DNA of 64,000 nt, taken from assembly GCF_000142805.1 (NCBI RefSeq), contig NC_013084.1, forward strand, positions 124,001 to 188,000. Reading direction: 5' to 3'. This DNA is from Lachancea thermotolerans CBS 6340. Taxonomy: Eukaryota > Ascomycota > Saccharomycetes > Saccharomycetales > Saccharomycetaceae. Below are positions 1 through 8,737 of the stretch, piece after piece; position 1 is the first letter of the stretch; every line of letters starts with the position of its first letter. The translations under genes were made by a program, and so were the position numbers. The notes below the pieces were generated by a model. The model did not search any database and was not told where the DNA came from. It worked only from the letters and a program-made list of their open reading frames with translations.

Positions 1-10
1 CATAATGCAT
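1..10 (-). CDS. NRP1: First codons of NRP1 homologue (partial, left edge)
   Basis: On the minus strand the window edge reads ATG-CAT-TAT-G, giving Met-His-Tyr. As I recall it, S. cerevisiae Nrp1 (YDL167C), a putative RNA-binding zinc-finger protein of stress granules, begins with Met-His-Tyr. It is the expected neighbour of FAP7 (YDL166C), on the same strand. The call rests on synteny plus three residues; the rest of the gene is outside the window. Confidence 0.55.
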
Positions 11-128
11 CTTCTAGACGCCTTTTCACAGCCTCTTCGAACTCGACTTTTAGAAGTCAAGTCTCCAGAATAGATGAGATGTGCGGGTACGAAAATTTTT
101 CAGAACTGTCGCCAATGAACTAGATCAA

Positions 129-158
129 GTCACGTGAAAAGCATGTGATAGTCACATG
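129..158. promoter_or_regulatory. Two RTCACRTG boxes (Cbf1-type) upstream of NRP1
   Basis: GTCACGTG lies at 129-136 and GTCACATG at 151-158, in the 195 bp between the end of FAP7 and the presumed NRP1 start. Both fit RTCACRTG, the consensus of the bHLH factor Cbf1, which is also centromere element CDEI. No AT-rich CDEII or CCGAA-containing CDEIII is adjacent, so a promoter role is more likely than a centromere. Confidence 0.45.
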
Positions 159-205
159 GCAAAAACGTGACACAAGATGCAGTGGCAATCGCGGTCCTTT
201 GCGCC

Positions 206-850
206 TCAAGCGTCCTCGCCATCTTCACCGCTGCTAGCACTGTTTCCGTAGCTACCGCCCTCTTCGTCGGTACCATCCTCTTCATCAGAGCCCCTCTCTA
301 CAAGTTCGTTGGTGACACCCTTGGGGTTCTGCTCGAGCCATGCGGCAGACCAGCTCGCAATACGGTCAACATTTTCGTCCATTTGGTCTGCAGTGTCGCT
401 TTGTAGTTCAACAACAATTTCCTTTTCGTAGGAGTCTTGAGCGTCCTGAATCACTACACCCATTATTTCGGCGTCAATGTTCTCCTGAATCTTCGCTTCA
501 TGATAGCCTCGGCTCTTGAGTCTGTCATATAGCACTGTGTTGTCGGTGCGGAGCACAACAACAAGGTCGATCAAACGCTCAGGGAAAATGTCATTGACAT
601 GCCAGTCCACGATAGCTCCTCCCTTACGCATCAGTGGCTCCAGCTCATCTAATAGTCTATCCTCATCCACTATATGCGATTTTCTGGCCTCATCATAGCC
701 ATCATAGCACTCGTGTTGCTGCGCAAAGTCGCTAATGTTGTAGTAGTTGGCGTCTTTCAATCTGCGCTGCAAAAGCTCGCATGTACTAGTCTTTCCGCAG
801 CCTGGTGTTCCGGTAACTAGAATATTAGGTGCAAATCTCGTGGACAACAT
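206..850 (-). CDS. FAP7: Fap7 adenylate kinase-like NTPase for 18S rRNA maturation
   Basis: This 214-residue protein is Fap7 (hCINAP/AK6 family), an atypical adenylate kinase/ATPase that works with Rps14 in the final D-site cleavage of 20S pre-rRNA. Seen: a P-loop GTPGCGKT at residues 14-21, the NISDFA segment, and the characteristic DWHVNDIFPERLIDLVVVLR block. An acidic, serine- and glycine-rich tail follows, as in S. cerevisiae Fap7 (YDL166C). The frame is open ten codons further, but that codon is TTG; the ATG at 850 gives the family N-terminus. It is divergent from CDC36, as in S. cerevisiae. Confidence 0.96.
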   Translation of the reverse strand: MLSTRFAPNILVTGTPGCGKTSTCELLQRRLKDANYYNISDFAQQHECYDGYDEARKSHIVDEDRLLDELEPLMRKGGAIVDWHVNDIFPERLIDLVVVLRTDNTVLYDRLKSRGYHEAKIQENIDAEIMGVVIQDAQDSYEKEIVVELQSDTADQMDENVDRIASWSAAWLEQNPKGVTNELVERGSDEEDGTDEEGGSYGNSASSGEDGEDA

Positions 851-944
851 TGTTACAGATGTATAGCTAGCAATGAACAAGTTTCAGTGTCTTATTCGCT
901 TCTTGTAATAGTAATCATCGAAGTCAAAGCTCTCCTTCTTCAAC

Positions 945-953
945 AAAATTTTT
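945..953. promoter_or_regulatory. RRPE-like element in the FAP7/CDC36 promoter
   Basis: AAAATTTTT lies in the 166 bp divergent promoter between FAP7 and CDC36. It matches the core of the ribosomal RNA processing element bound by Stb3, which fits the ribosome-biogenesis role of FAP7. No PAC element is beside it, so support is modest. Confidence 0.35.
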
Positions 954-1016
954 ATACAACTTAACACTCAAACTTCAACTATTCCAAAAAGACATACATT
1001 ACAGCTCTCTGACACC

Positions 1017-1589
1017 ATGGAGAAATACGGACTGAGTGCACTGCTGCCACTCATAAGGCGCGAGGATCAATCACCAGATTACGACTCCTCAATGACATTG
1101 GGAATTGACCTTTCCCCAGTACTGCATTCCCTTGGCATCCCAAATAACCAGCCGTCAAGAAACCGCGTTCTCGACACGTTTCAGTCTCCATGGGTTGAAA
1201 CCTCGAGAAGTGAAGTAGAACCAAAGTTCTTCGTCCCAGAGTCATTCAAGAACATCCCTAACGTCCTGCAATCCGGCGAGAGGCCCCCGGCGTTCAACTC
1301 GGTGCAGCAAGACCACGCGAAAATCTCACTTTTCCAAGACGAAACGTTGTTTTACCTGTTTTATAAACATCCAGGTAGTGTTGTACAGGAGTTGACTTAC
1401 TTGGAACTACGCAAACGCAACTGGAGATACCACAAGACGCTGAAAGTATGGCTCACGAAAGACCCGATGATGGAGCCGGTGGTAGCGCCCGGCGGCGCTA
1501 GCGAACGTGGTTCGTACGTTTTCTTCGATCCTCAACGGTGGGAGAAGTGCCAGCGGGACTTCGTGCTTTTCTACAACGCGATAATGTGA
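1017..1589 (+). CDS. CDC36: Cdc36/Not2 subunit of the CCR4-NOT complex
   Basis: A 190-residue protein (S. cerevisiae Cdc36/Not2, YDL165W, is 191). It is a core subunit of CCR4-NOT, which deadenylates mRNA and affects transcription, and it binds the C-terminal part of Not1 together with Not5. The NOT-box domain fills the C-terminal half: the segment around LFQDETLFYLFYKHPG, then LELRKRNWRYHKTLKVWL and the closing YVFFDPQRWEKC. Like the budding yeast protein it is little more than the NOT-box with a short N-terminal tail. The ATG at 1017 is the first in frame and matches the family start. Its 3' end converges on MSS51. Confidence 0.96.
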   Translation: MEKYGLSALLPLIRREDQSPDYDSSMTLGIDLSPVLHSLGIPNNQPSRNRVLDTFQSPWVETSRSEVEPKFFVPESFKNIPNVLQSGERPPAFNSVQQDHAKISLFQDETLFYLFYKHPGSVVQELTYLELRKRNWRYHKTLKVWLTKDPMMEPVVAPGGASERGSYVFFDPQRWEKCQRDFVLFYNAIM

Positions 1590-1672
1590 GGTCCGTGCAA
1601 TTATGGGAGTTCAGGTATAACAATAATATAGTATTTACAAGATTAGTTCTCTTTGCGCTATATCTTCAGGCT

Positions 1673-2941
1673 CTAGACCTCGATGGCATGGTATCTCTTG
1701 CCTCTGAAACCGGCTATGAACATATTGAACTGGTAAACCTCTTGTGGGTTCATGTCGTTCAACTCCCATTTGGTGCTGCCGAAGGCGTTATGCACAGGCT
1801 CCATGAGCATGTCGAGCTCCTTCCCGTGCTTCCCCACCACAGTGCCGACGTCACGCCTCAAGTCTAGCTCGTTGAAGCCTGTCGTAAATACGGCACATTT
1901 GGTTTCCAGGAGCGCCTCCATAGTCTTGCCCATCCAGTTTTCGCGGGACTCAGGCGCTGCAAAGCCAGGATGGAAGCAGAAGAAAATGTCAGTGTAAGGG
2001 TCGTAAGGAAAGAAGTCCTGCGCTTCATGGAAAACATGAAAGTAGTCAGTGTGGTACACAAAACTGAGAGTTTCGTCAACTCTGCGGACTATAGGTGACG
2101 ACGAGTGTACGTATTCGCGCTTGTTCCTATCGTAGTAGGACTCAGGTCCCACAAAGTGAAGCTCTATATTGGTTTCTGGGAACATGAATTGCAGCTGCTT
2201 CCAGACGTGACCAGGCAACTGGGCCTCTGCCCTTGCGCCTAAAATGAAGATTCGAAGAGGACTGTTTTTGGTGATGGACGTGACCCTACGATTTTGTTCA
2301 GGGTACAGGGTGTAGCGAAGCGCCGCCAGCGATTTCAGACCCTCAAGAGTGACAGGTCCCTTTGGGTTTAAAGAGTAAGGGGAGAACTGGTGTAGCACTG
2401 ACCCGATTGTTACCGGGTAGCTGAGCATTTTGGTGACAGCCGCAAGCTGGAACTCGGTATCCATAGAATAAAAGCCACGAGTATAGAAGAAAAGGTCCCA
2501 GTTGGTCAGGTTAACCATCCTGTCGAAGTCTTGGTCTAGCGGGAAATCGAACTCCGGGAACGGCCTGCCGGACCTCAGATCGTGTTCGTAGATATTCACT
2601 TTTTTGAGAATCTCGGGTCTCTTGGACTGCTGGTACTCCAAATCGTTTTCCCAGGCCTCGCGAGAGTAGTGGGTAGGGATGCCCGATTTGGGACAAGTGT
2701 AATTGATTTCGCGCCCTGTGACTGGGCACTTAGCTAAAGCTCGTATCGTGGCCGCCCTTTCCCTCAAATCAGGTGATGGGGACTGGTCCCAAGGGTGGAA
2801 TCTGTTTTCTGGCGTTGGCTCATCTGGAGATGGGGGTGGGTCCAGCCCCAATGCGTTCCTCACAAACCCCATAATATGGCGCTTTTGCACATTGTGCTGG
2901 CAGCTTCGTACCGTATTCCGGCTCAGAATACACCGTTGCAT
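1673..2941 (-). CDS. MSS51: Mss51, translational activator and assembly factor for Cox1
   Basis: A 422-residue protein almost collinear with S. cerevisiae Mss51 (YLR203C, 436). It activates COX1 mRNA translation in mitochondria and binds newly made Cox1, coupling synthesis to cytochrome oxidase assembly. The conserved block starts at MGFVRNALGLDPPPSP and continues through FHPWDQSPS. Two Cys-Pro motifs (KCPVTG and YTCPKSG) match the heme-sensing CPX motifs of the family. The end, NDMNPQEVYQFNMFIAGFRG, is also highly conserved. The short basic N-terminus is a plausible presequence. The frame opens four codons earlier at a TTG, so the ATG at 2941 is used. MSS51 follows CDC36 because the chromosome XII block interleaves here. 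Confidence 0.96.
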   Translation of the reverse strand: MQRCILSRNTVRSCQHNVQKRHIMGFVRNALGLDPPPSPDEPTPENRFHPWDQSPSPDLRERAATIRALAKCPVTGREINYTCPKSGIPTHYSREAWENDLEYQQSKRPEILKKVNIYEHDLRSGRPFPEFDFPLDQDFDRMVNLTNWDLFFYTRGFYSMDTEFQLAAVTKMLSYPVTIGSVLHQFSPYSLNPKGPVTLEGLKSLAALRYTLYPEQNRRVTSITKNSPLRIFILGARAEAQLPGHVWKQLQFMFPETNIELHFVGPESYYDRNKREYVHSSSPIVRRVDETLSFVYHTDYFHVFHEAQDFFPYDPYTDIFFCFHPGFAAPESRENWMGKTMEALLETKCAVFTTGFNELDLRRDVGTVVGKHGKELDMLMEPVHNAFGSTKWELNDMNPQEVYQFNMFIAGFRGKRYHAIEV

Positions 2942-3938
2942 GTCAAGATCCAACGATTCAGGTACTTTTGATCGTTCAGAGTCCCAAGCTGGGTTTTTTA
3001 ATTGTACAGTGGAATCAAGAAGGCCTCTGTTATTTCGTTAATTTCTAAAATTTTTTTATTCACTAGTCTTGCTGGAATTCTGGGAACGTGAGAAGAGAGA
3101 CAGCAGTAAATAATGAACAGCGATAGCAGGCTATTCGTCTCCTAATAGACGAAATGGTCGAGGGCGTATCGAAGGGGAGTATTGAATTTTAATGATGCGG
3201 ATATAGCAGAATTCCGGTCAAAGTCCTACGAAGTTAGTTTGAAAACATGCTGAAAATTCGAGAACTATCGAACAGACCAAGCAAACTGTGTGCATAAAAT
3301 TGCACGGTTTTGCCGGATTTCCAGGTTCCCAGGTTTTAAAGAACACGCTTATAACTTTCGAGGACCCTTCGGATTCGAAATTACTATGCAAAAACAACTA
3401 CTACCTTCGCCATTTTGGAAATTTAGAGCTTAGAACACCTGGATGGTTTGCAGGTCATACCGAGGAGTGATGCACGCTCAAATCTCTGAGCTCTGTCACC
3501 CAAAGTCCATCCAGAGTTCATCTCAGCGTCATAATCACATAATACGAAAGTGTCACCCATTGACAGCAGTAGATCAAGTAGCGAGAGGCCTCAGAGCTTG
3601 TGTTTCTCTGCTCCACCCTAGAGCCCTTTTCCTAGCATTGTGCCCGGCGCGAGTTTTTCAGTCTATCCTTTCAAAAATCAACCAGGCAAGATAAAAACAA
3701 ATGAGCGCTTTGCGTCCACAGATCAATGCACAATTAAACAGCTTCAATCATAAGTCCATGAGGTCAGAATAGGGCCCACCCTGCGTTCTGATGGTGTATC
3801 TTCTGCTTCGACTCGACTCTTGCCGCATCATGATACACGAATATCTCAAATTTTTCAATATTCAATACTTACAATTGATGGAAATATTATCAACTAGCAC
3901 CATCGCCCCAGATCGCTCTTTACCTTAACGTTGGAGCC
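2942..3938. other. Intergenic region, divergent MSS51/COX24 promoters
   Basis: About 1 kb between two mitochondrial genes. I see an AT-rich tract near 3045-3060 and only short unrelated open frames, some starting at non-ATG codons. No tRNA box pattern, transposon remnant or recognisable protein was found. It is long for this compact genome, so an unannotated RNA cannot be excluded. Confidence 0.5.
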
Positions 3939-4232
3939 ATGCTGGGAGCTTTCACGCGTGCGTTCTCCTCATTGGTGAAGACGCGAGCACCGGCTGCTCG
4001 CCTCTCTTCCACGCTACATGCCTTTCGTGGCTTTGAACTTCCCCTCAGATGCATGGAGCCTTTAATGCTGCTGCGACCTCTCGCACCCGTGGAGCGTGCG
4101 CCTACGGCAATGGAGGAGATGCTCGCGGACAGTGTGATGCGTAAGAGGCGGCTCAAAATGAAGAAGCACAAGCTTCGCAAGAGAAGAAAGAGACAAAAGG
4201 CCGAGAAGAGAAAGCAGTCGCAGGGTAAATGA
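3939..4232 (+). CDS. COX24: Cox24 / mitoribosomal protein mS38
   Basis: A 97-residue protein homologous to S. cerevisiae Cox24/Qri5 (YLR204W), the mitochondrial small-subunit protein mS38 (AURKAIP1 domain), needed for COX1 expression. The N-terminal ~25 residues are rich in Arg, Ala and Ser without acids, as in a matrix-targeting presequence. The C-terminal 35 residues are extremely basic, beginning SVMRKRRLKMKKHKLRKRR, the family signature that threads into rRNA. It lies next to MSS51 and HMX1 exactly as on S. cerevisiae chromosome XII. It is a little shorter than the S. cerevisiae protein. Confidence 0.92.
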   Translation: MLGAFTRAFSSLVKTRAPAARLSSTLHAFRGFELPLRCMEPLMLLRPLAPVERAPTAMEEMLADSVMRKRRLKMKKHKLRKRRKRQKAEKRKQSQGK

Positions 4233-4401
4233 GACTGCTTCGCAAGCCAGCTGCATACATTGCTTCCTGTACATAGCACATCTAGTAAAGACACTCAGAT
4301 TTTAGAAAGTTTATCTGTTGGAGCAACGGCCTAGAAGAAATGCCGCGTGTGTCCACTGTATAATTCATATTTGCACCTATGTAAACTAACCACCTCAGTT
4401 C

Positions 4402-5325
4402 CTAAAAAAACTTGCGCAACACCCAGTACATCATCAGGATTTGTAACACCACACCCGTGGCCAGCACGAGACTCTTTTGCTTGCGCGTCAATTTATCGGA
4501 GTATTGCCATTCCTCGATCACAAAAGTGAGCAGACGGAAGCTGAGCTTACCCATCAGCTCCTGGCGATTGATCTCGCCAATCTCGGTTACCACGCGGGTG
4601 TTCCACTCAAAAATGGCGTTTGAGACGTCCAGAATGTTGAGCTTTTGCTCCTCTGTGAGGCCCTGGCGTGTAGCCAGCTCGTACCCGCGCTTGTAGTTCT
4701 TGCGCAGCTGGTTCTCAGCTTGGACGCCGGCGTCACTAAAAGTAAAGAAGTTGGTTCCGCGGCGAACGACCTCCTCGGTGGTCAAATTGGGAAATTTGGG
4801 GAAAAGCCCCGTTGACCGGTAGATTGTTGAGCGCATAACACGGCCGCCAGCGAAGAGCGCTAAGTACAGCACGTGGCAGTACGCCAAGATTGCAGTGGGA
4901 CGCGACCTTATACTGGCGTGTACGTAGTCGACAAATCCCTGCAGCTCAGGTGCTAATGTGGTCTCCTCCAGGAAAGTCCTCAGGCTCGCGCTGGTGGGGA
5001 ATTCTTTTGCGTAGAGGAGTTCGAGATCCTGCAGGATCCGTGGCGCTCGGCGGAACTCTTCGGTCCAGAATTGGTTCAGAATGTCGCGCGTTTGCTCCTC
5101 TTCTGGTGTTTGAGCCTCCTGCCGCAGCCGGTCCAGCTCCTGCTCTATTGCCTGGAATACGTAGAAGAACGCCAGAACGCCCTGGCGGTAGATAAAGCCG
5201 TGTTTCATTGCGAAGGCAAACTTCGCGCTCATCTGCTTGTCAATCTTGTTGTGCTGGTCTCGAGTGTGGAAATTGATGCGGTTTGCCAGTGCGCCCACGT
5301 CGGTGGGTGAAGGAATTGTTGTCAT
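4402..5325 (-). CDS. HMX1: Hmx1, ER-anchored heme oxygenase
   Basis: A 307-residue heme oxygenase orthologous to S. cerevisiae Hmx1 (YLR205C). It degrades heme to biliverdin, CO and iron, recycling iron under starvation. Seen: the N-terminal block IPSPTDVGALANRINFHTRD followed by QHNK, carrying the proximal heme histidine; the KHGFIYRQGVLAFFYVF helix; AYCHVLYLALFAGG; and a C-terminal hydrophobic segment (about residues 284-304, LVLATGVVLQILMMYWVL) that would act as a tail anchor in the ER membrane. The ATG at 5325 gives the expected start. It converges on COX24. Three CACCC cores lie upstream (5599-5709). Confidence 0.96.
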   Translation of the reverse strand: MTTIPSPTDVGALANRINFHTRDQHNKIDKQMSAKFAFAMKHGFIYRQGVLAFFYVFQAIEQELDRLRQEAQTPEEEQTRDILNQFWTEEFRRAPRILQDLELLYAKEFPTSASLRTFLEETTLAPELQGFVDYVHASIRSRPTAILAYCHVLYLALFAGGRVMRSTIYRSTGLFPKFPNLTTEEVVRRGTNFFTFSDAGVQAENQLRKNYKRGYELATRQGLTEEQKLNILDVSNAIFEWNTRVVTEIGEINRQELMGKLSFRLLTFVIEEWQYSDKLTRKQKSLVLATGVVLQILMMYWVLRKFF

Positions 5326-5598
5326 CGCTATGTTATTGAACGCGGTAATCGCGCGCTTGATCCGTTTTTTGTAAGGTGGCGACTTTGGGCTGCTAGTTCG
5401 CCTTTCTTACTAGTCTGTCTCTTGTGTTCGCTGTCGCAGTTCTAAGTTGATAAACTTCGAGATGCGCAGATAACTTTGCTAAAATTAGTTAATCTTCAAT
5501 AACTCCGCTTTTGCAGGCTATTTCGTATTGTTAGGTCTCTCTATTCCACCGATATATCAGGCCCTTGAGTCCCTTGTTCTTATATACCTGGCGCCGCG

Positions 5599-5709
5599 GG
5601 GTGCGATGATCGCTAACCGGGTGCCATCCGATAACTCCCCATTCATCACATGACTGGAGAGCCAAAAGACAAGGGCAGACCGGAACGAGAATGACGCGAA
5701 TGCCGGGTG
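5599..5709 (-). promoter_or_regulatory. Three CACCC cores upstream of HMX1 (possible Aft-type sites)
   Basis: The 426 bp between HMX1 and CDC9 carries GGGTG at 5599-5603, 5619-5623 and 5705-5709. Read on the HMX1 strand these are CGCACCC, GGCACCCG and AACACCCG, each near the iron-regulon consensus YRCACCCR. None is a perfect 8/8 match. They sit about 275, 295 and 380 bp upstream of the HMX1 ATG, the first two 20 bp apart. In S. cerevisiae HMX1 is an Aft1 target; the link here is inferred. Confidence 0.4.
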
Positions 5710-5751
5710 TTCACAAGGATTCTCGGAGCTCGCTGCACCTTAGTTTTAATT

Positions 5752-7923
5752 TCAGCTTACGTGCGACTGGGATTCGTAAAACTCCACAACCTGCTCTGAA
5801 GACGTAGCTTCTTCAGGTGTCTTATCGTCTCTGAGGCGGATGAAACGAGGGAAGCGGAGAGAGATGCCTTTCCCGTACGAGCTGGTCCCGGCCTTGTAAA
5901 CAGGCGAGAGCGAGAGATCTGCGGTCAGCACCTCGAAAAGGAGGGTGGGTTCAAACCAAACATCGGGTGGAGCGCTCTCGCTGTGGACGTAGAAGGCCTT
6001 GGGTGTAGGAATTGCGGTAGGGCTGAGGCGGTCGAACAGGGTCTGGAGCATCTCCTCGGAAAAACCGGTGCCAATCTTGCAGCAGGTCTCATACTCACCG
6101 GAATCTTGGTTGTAGCAACCAAGCAAAAACCCACCGTAGGTACCCGTGCGCTTGCCACGGCCGTAGTACGCGCCCAGAACGCACAAGTCAAGAGAGTCAC
6201 CCACGCCCTGTAAATAGTCCTTCTTGAGTTTCAGCCAGTTGCGCGAACGCTTGCTGGGCTCGTAGTGGGACTCTTCGCCCTCGAGGATCTTGACCATGAG
6301 GCCTTCGCAACAGTCGCGCACGGCTTGGTCGAGATAATGCTGAAGTTCATCGAGACTCATGGTGGTGACCTCGCTAGCCAGCTGAAGCTCGCCCGGGACC
6401 GGGACAAGCGCGCGCTCCAGGCAGGCGCGGCGCTCGGCTAGTGGGCGTGTGATAAGAGGCTCATCGTTGTAGCACAGAATGTCAAATGCGAACAGGCACA
6501 CGCGCACCTTAACATCTTCGACTGCCACGCCTTTGCGCTTCCGCGTGCTGAGCACTTGAAAGGGCAGAATGGTGTTCTTCTCTTTGTCCCAGGCGACTGC
6601 CTCGCAATCAAGGATTAGCGTGTGAGTGCGCGCGGGATCCGCAATAAAGTCAGAGATCCGGATTTCGGGGTACCGCTCCGTCATGTTCTCACCATTTCTT
6701 GAATAGATCCGCATACTGCCGTCTGGCAGCAGATGCACTTGCGCACGCTCGCCATCATACTTGTACTCGCAGGTGAAGCGCTGGCCCTGGAACCGGTCCA
6801 GGACCTCTGAAATCGACTTCGACGGCTTTGCAAGCATCGGCTTTAGAGGTATGCCTGGCGTCAGTACGCAGTGTTTGTCGAGCTCCATAATGCCATGCTC
6901 TAGAGCCGTCTCAATCACGATCTGATAGTTGGGCACTTGGCAGAATGCATCGCGGATCTTCTGTTCTGCAGTGTCCACAAGTTCGCTTGAGGGTTCTTTG
7001 CCGTTGTGTTCATACGTAAGTAGCGCCTTCGAAAGCGCCACGAGCACAGATTTTTCGGCAAGGCCAATACGGAGCTTCGATTCAAGCGATCTAATGAGAA
7101 ATTTTGCCTCTAATCCTTGGCATGCAGTGAGCATTCTCTTGATAAGCTGAACCTTCCGCAGTTGTGAGTCTTTTCCTTGCGACCGCGCAATGGCCTGCAA
7201 GTTTGAGAAAACCTCTCCTGTAGTGAGTGGTTTAGGCTTGAACATCGTAGGTTGTACAGCCCGAGCTTCCTGCGCTATGCGACCGAGATCGCCAAGTTCG
7301 CGATAGCGTGCCTTAATCTGTTGCAGCGACTTGCCGCAACTCTCACTGATTGTCTTCATGAGCAGGCCTTCACCGAGCCCCAGCTCTAGGCCCGGCTGAT
7401 AGTCGGGACCTAACTTGTTGATAAGTAGGTAAGTGATGGGAACTATGTCTTTACGCGCTTTGAGCAGCACCGAGTACAGGAAGTCACCACAAAGCTTTAC
7501 AATTTGAAGTCTCGACGACGTGCCCTCTATCTCGTTGAACACGTTGCACATCTCAGCGTACAAAATCTTGCTGTCCTTAGGAGCTGAAGCTCCAAGCTTC
7601 GCGGGGTCCCCTTTTGTGGCGGCCACGGCCCGCTTGGCAGGCTCATCTGAGTCTGGGAGCGTTGGTGTTCCTGCCTTAGTGTTTTCTCCTGTGCTGGTGG
7701 CAGATGTCTCAACCTTCACAGAGCCAGCATCACTGGAGCCTGTCGCAAGAGGTGGGGAGGAACTCGGGCTTCCAGAACCTGCCCCAATGGGGTCTGAATG
7801 GAGCTTTTTGGCAGGTTCATGCGACTTTTCTTCTTCAACACTCCTCTTCTTGGAACTAAAGAATTTGGCCAAAGTGGCTTGTTTTTTGATAGACGACATT
7901 TCCGCGCGTACCAACCTTAGCAT
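5752..7923 (-). CDS. CDC9: Cdc9, ATP-dependent DNA ligase I
   Basis: A 723-residue DNA ligase I (S. cerevisiae YDL164C, 755). It seals Okazaki fragments and repair nicks in the nucleus and, from a longer isoform, in mitochondria. Seen: a PIP-box QATLAKFF at 15-22 for PCNA binding; an unstructured Ser/Pro-rich linker (about 25-115); the DNA-binding domain; the nucleotidyltransferase core with catalytic Lys388 in EYKYDGERAQ; and an OB-fold containing the GRGKRTGTYGGFLLG motif. Two in-frame ATGs (7923 and 7899) would give a short leader MLRLVRAE before Met9. A stop lies two codons upstream of the first ATG. The leader is shorter than the 23 residues in S. cerevisiae. Confidence 0.97.
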   Translation of the reverse strand: MLRLVRAEMSSIKKQATLAKFFSSKKRSVEEEKSHEPAKKLHSDPIGAGSGSPSSSPPLATGSSDAGSVKVETSATSTGENTKAGTPTLPDSDEPAKRAVAATKGDPAKLGASAPKDSKILYAEMCNVFNEIEGTSSRLQIVKLCGDFLYSVLLKARKDIVPITYLLINKLGPDYQPGLELGLGEGLLMKTISESCGKSLQQIKARYRELGDLGRIAQEARAVQPTMFKPKPLTTGEVFSNLQAIARSQGKDSQLRKVQLIKRMLTACQGLEAKFLIRSLESKLRIGLAEKSVLVALSKALLTYEHNGKEPSSELVDTAEQKIRDAFCQVPNYQIVIETALEHGIMELDKHCVLTPGIPLKPMLAKPSKSISEVLDRFQGQRFTCEYKYDGERAQVHLLPDGSMRIYSRNGENMTERYPEIRISDFIADPARTHTLILDCEAVAWDKEKNTILPFQVLSTRKRKGVAVEDVKVRVCLFAFDILCYNDEPLITRPLAERRACLERALVPVPGELQLASEVTTMSLDELQHYLDQAVRDCCEGLMVKILEGEESHYEPSKRSRNWLKLKKDYLQGVGDSLDLCVLGAYYGRGKRTGTYGGFLLGCYNQDSGEYETCCKIGTGFSEEMLQTLFDRLSPTAIPTPKAFYVHSESAPPDVWFEPTLLFEVLTADLSLSPVYKAGTSSYGKGISLRFPRFIRLRDDKTPEEATSSEQVVEFYESQSHVS

Positions 7924-8737
7924 GCACTAGCAGAATCAATCAAAAGCTCGCGGTTTGGCCCTACGCTTTTCCTGTTCCCTTGAGGTTTCACAATTATTTA
8001 CAACTCAACGATATTAAAGGTTTGATGGTACGAGATATCTGGCTTTCGCGATGAGCTTGCAAAACACGCGCAGAGACAAACAGACAAAGCCAGCGAGGTA
8101 CAAGCCAACAGTTTACAATTCCGGACAACACATAAGAGAGTGTAACTGTCTGCCGTAGAAGTAACACTCTGCTACGCCCTTTGTTGACTCTTGACGGTTC
8201 ATTAAGAGAAAATACTAAAACGTATGAAATGATATCACTCGAGTTATCTAAGCGTCCTAAGAGCCGGGACCGCTCATTGTTCTTTATTGTATCCTAGGAG
8301 CTGGACTGAAGTGGTCCCTTGTAAGTCCCCTCTATGTTCAGACAGAGAATCCGTTGCCCTTGGGGTTTTCTTCTATTACAGTACGAAAGCAACCTACATA
8401 CGGAAAGAAGCATCATCTGGTGCGAGTAAAACGCTGGAGATTCGTCCGACTATGGAACTTAGGTACTGCCAAAGCACCCCGCACCCGCTAACCCATAACA
8501 CACCCTGCAGCGACGATTGTACGAGGTAATCATCACGTGAGGGTGCGCCTCGGCACGTGACTACAAACAATTCAAGATGCTAAAAAACTCGAAAGGGGTG
8601 CTATCGACCACCAATATCTACTCAAGAACTTGAGAGAGAGAGGCGTTGACCTAAAAGCTGGGAGAGGAAACTGAACCGGACAAACCTTTGTATCAAAAAA
8701 CAGAAAGTGCGGGACACGCCAAGGCCAAATTTTCAAG
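7924..8737. other. Intergenic region, divergent CDC9/ENT promoters
   Basis: 814 bp shared by CDC9 and the epsin gene. The notable elements are two CACGTG boxes nearer ENT (listed separately). I found no ACGCGT MCB element of the type expected for a CDC9-like S-phase gene, only a partial ACGCG near 8066. No supported coding frame or RNA gene was seen. Confidence 0.5.
8534..8559. promoter_or_regulatory. Pair of CACGTG E-boxes 20 bp apart
   Basis: CACGTG occurs at 8534-8539 (within TCACGTGA) and 8554-8559 (GCACGTGAC), exactly 20 bp or about two helical turns apart, about 180-200 bp upstream of the ENT ATG. This is the binding core for Cbf1, Pho4 or Tye7-type bHLH factors. Which factor binds cannot be told from sequence. 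Confidence 0.45.

Noticed and set aside
129-158. Possible centromere (two CDEI-like RTCACRTG)
   Set aside because: No AT-rich CDEII of suitable length and no CCGAA-containing CDEIII nearby. The boxes fit a promoter.
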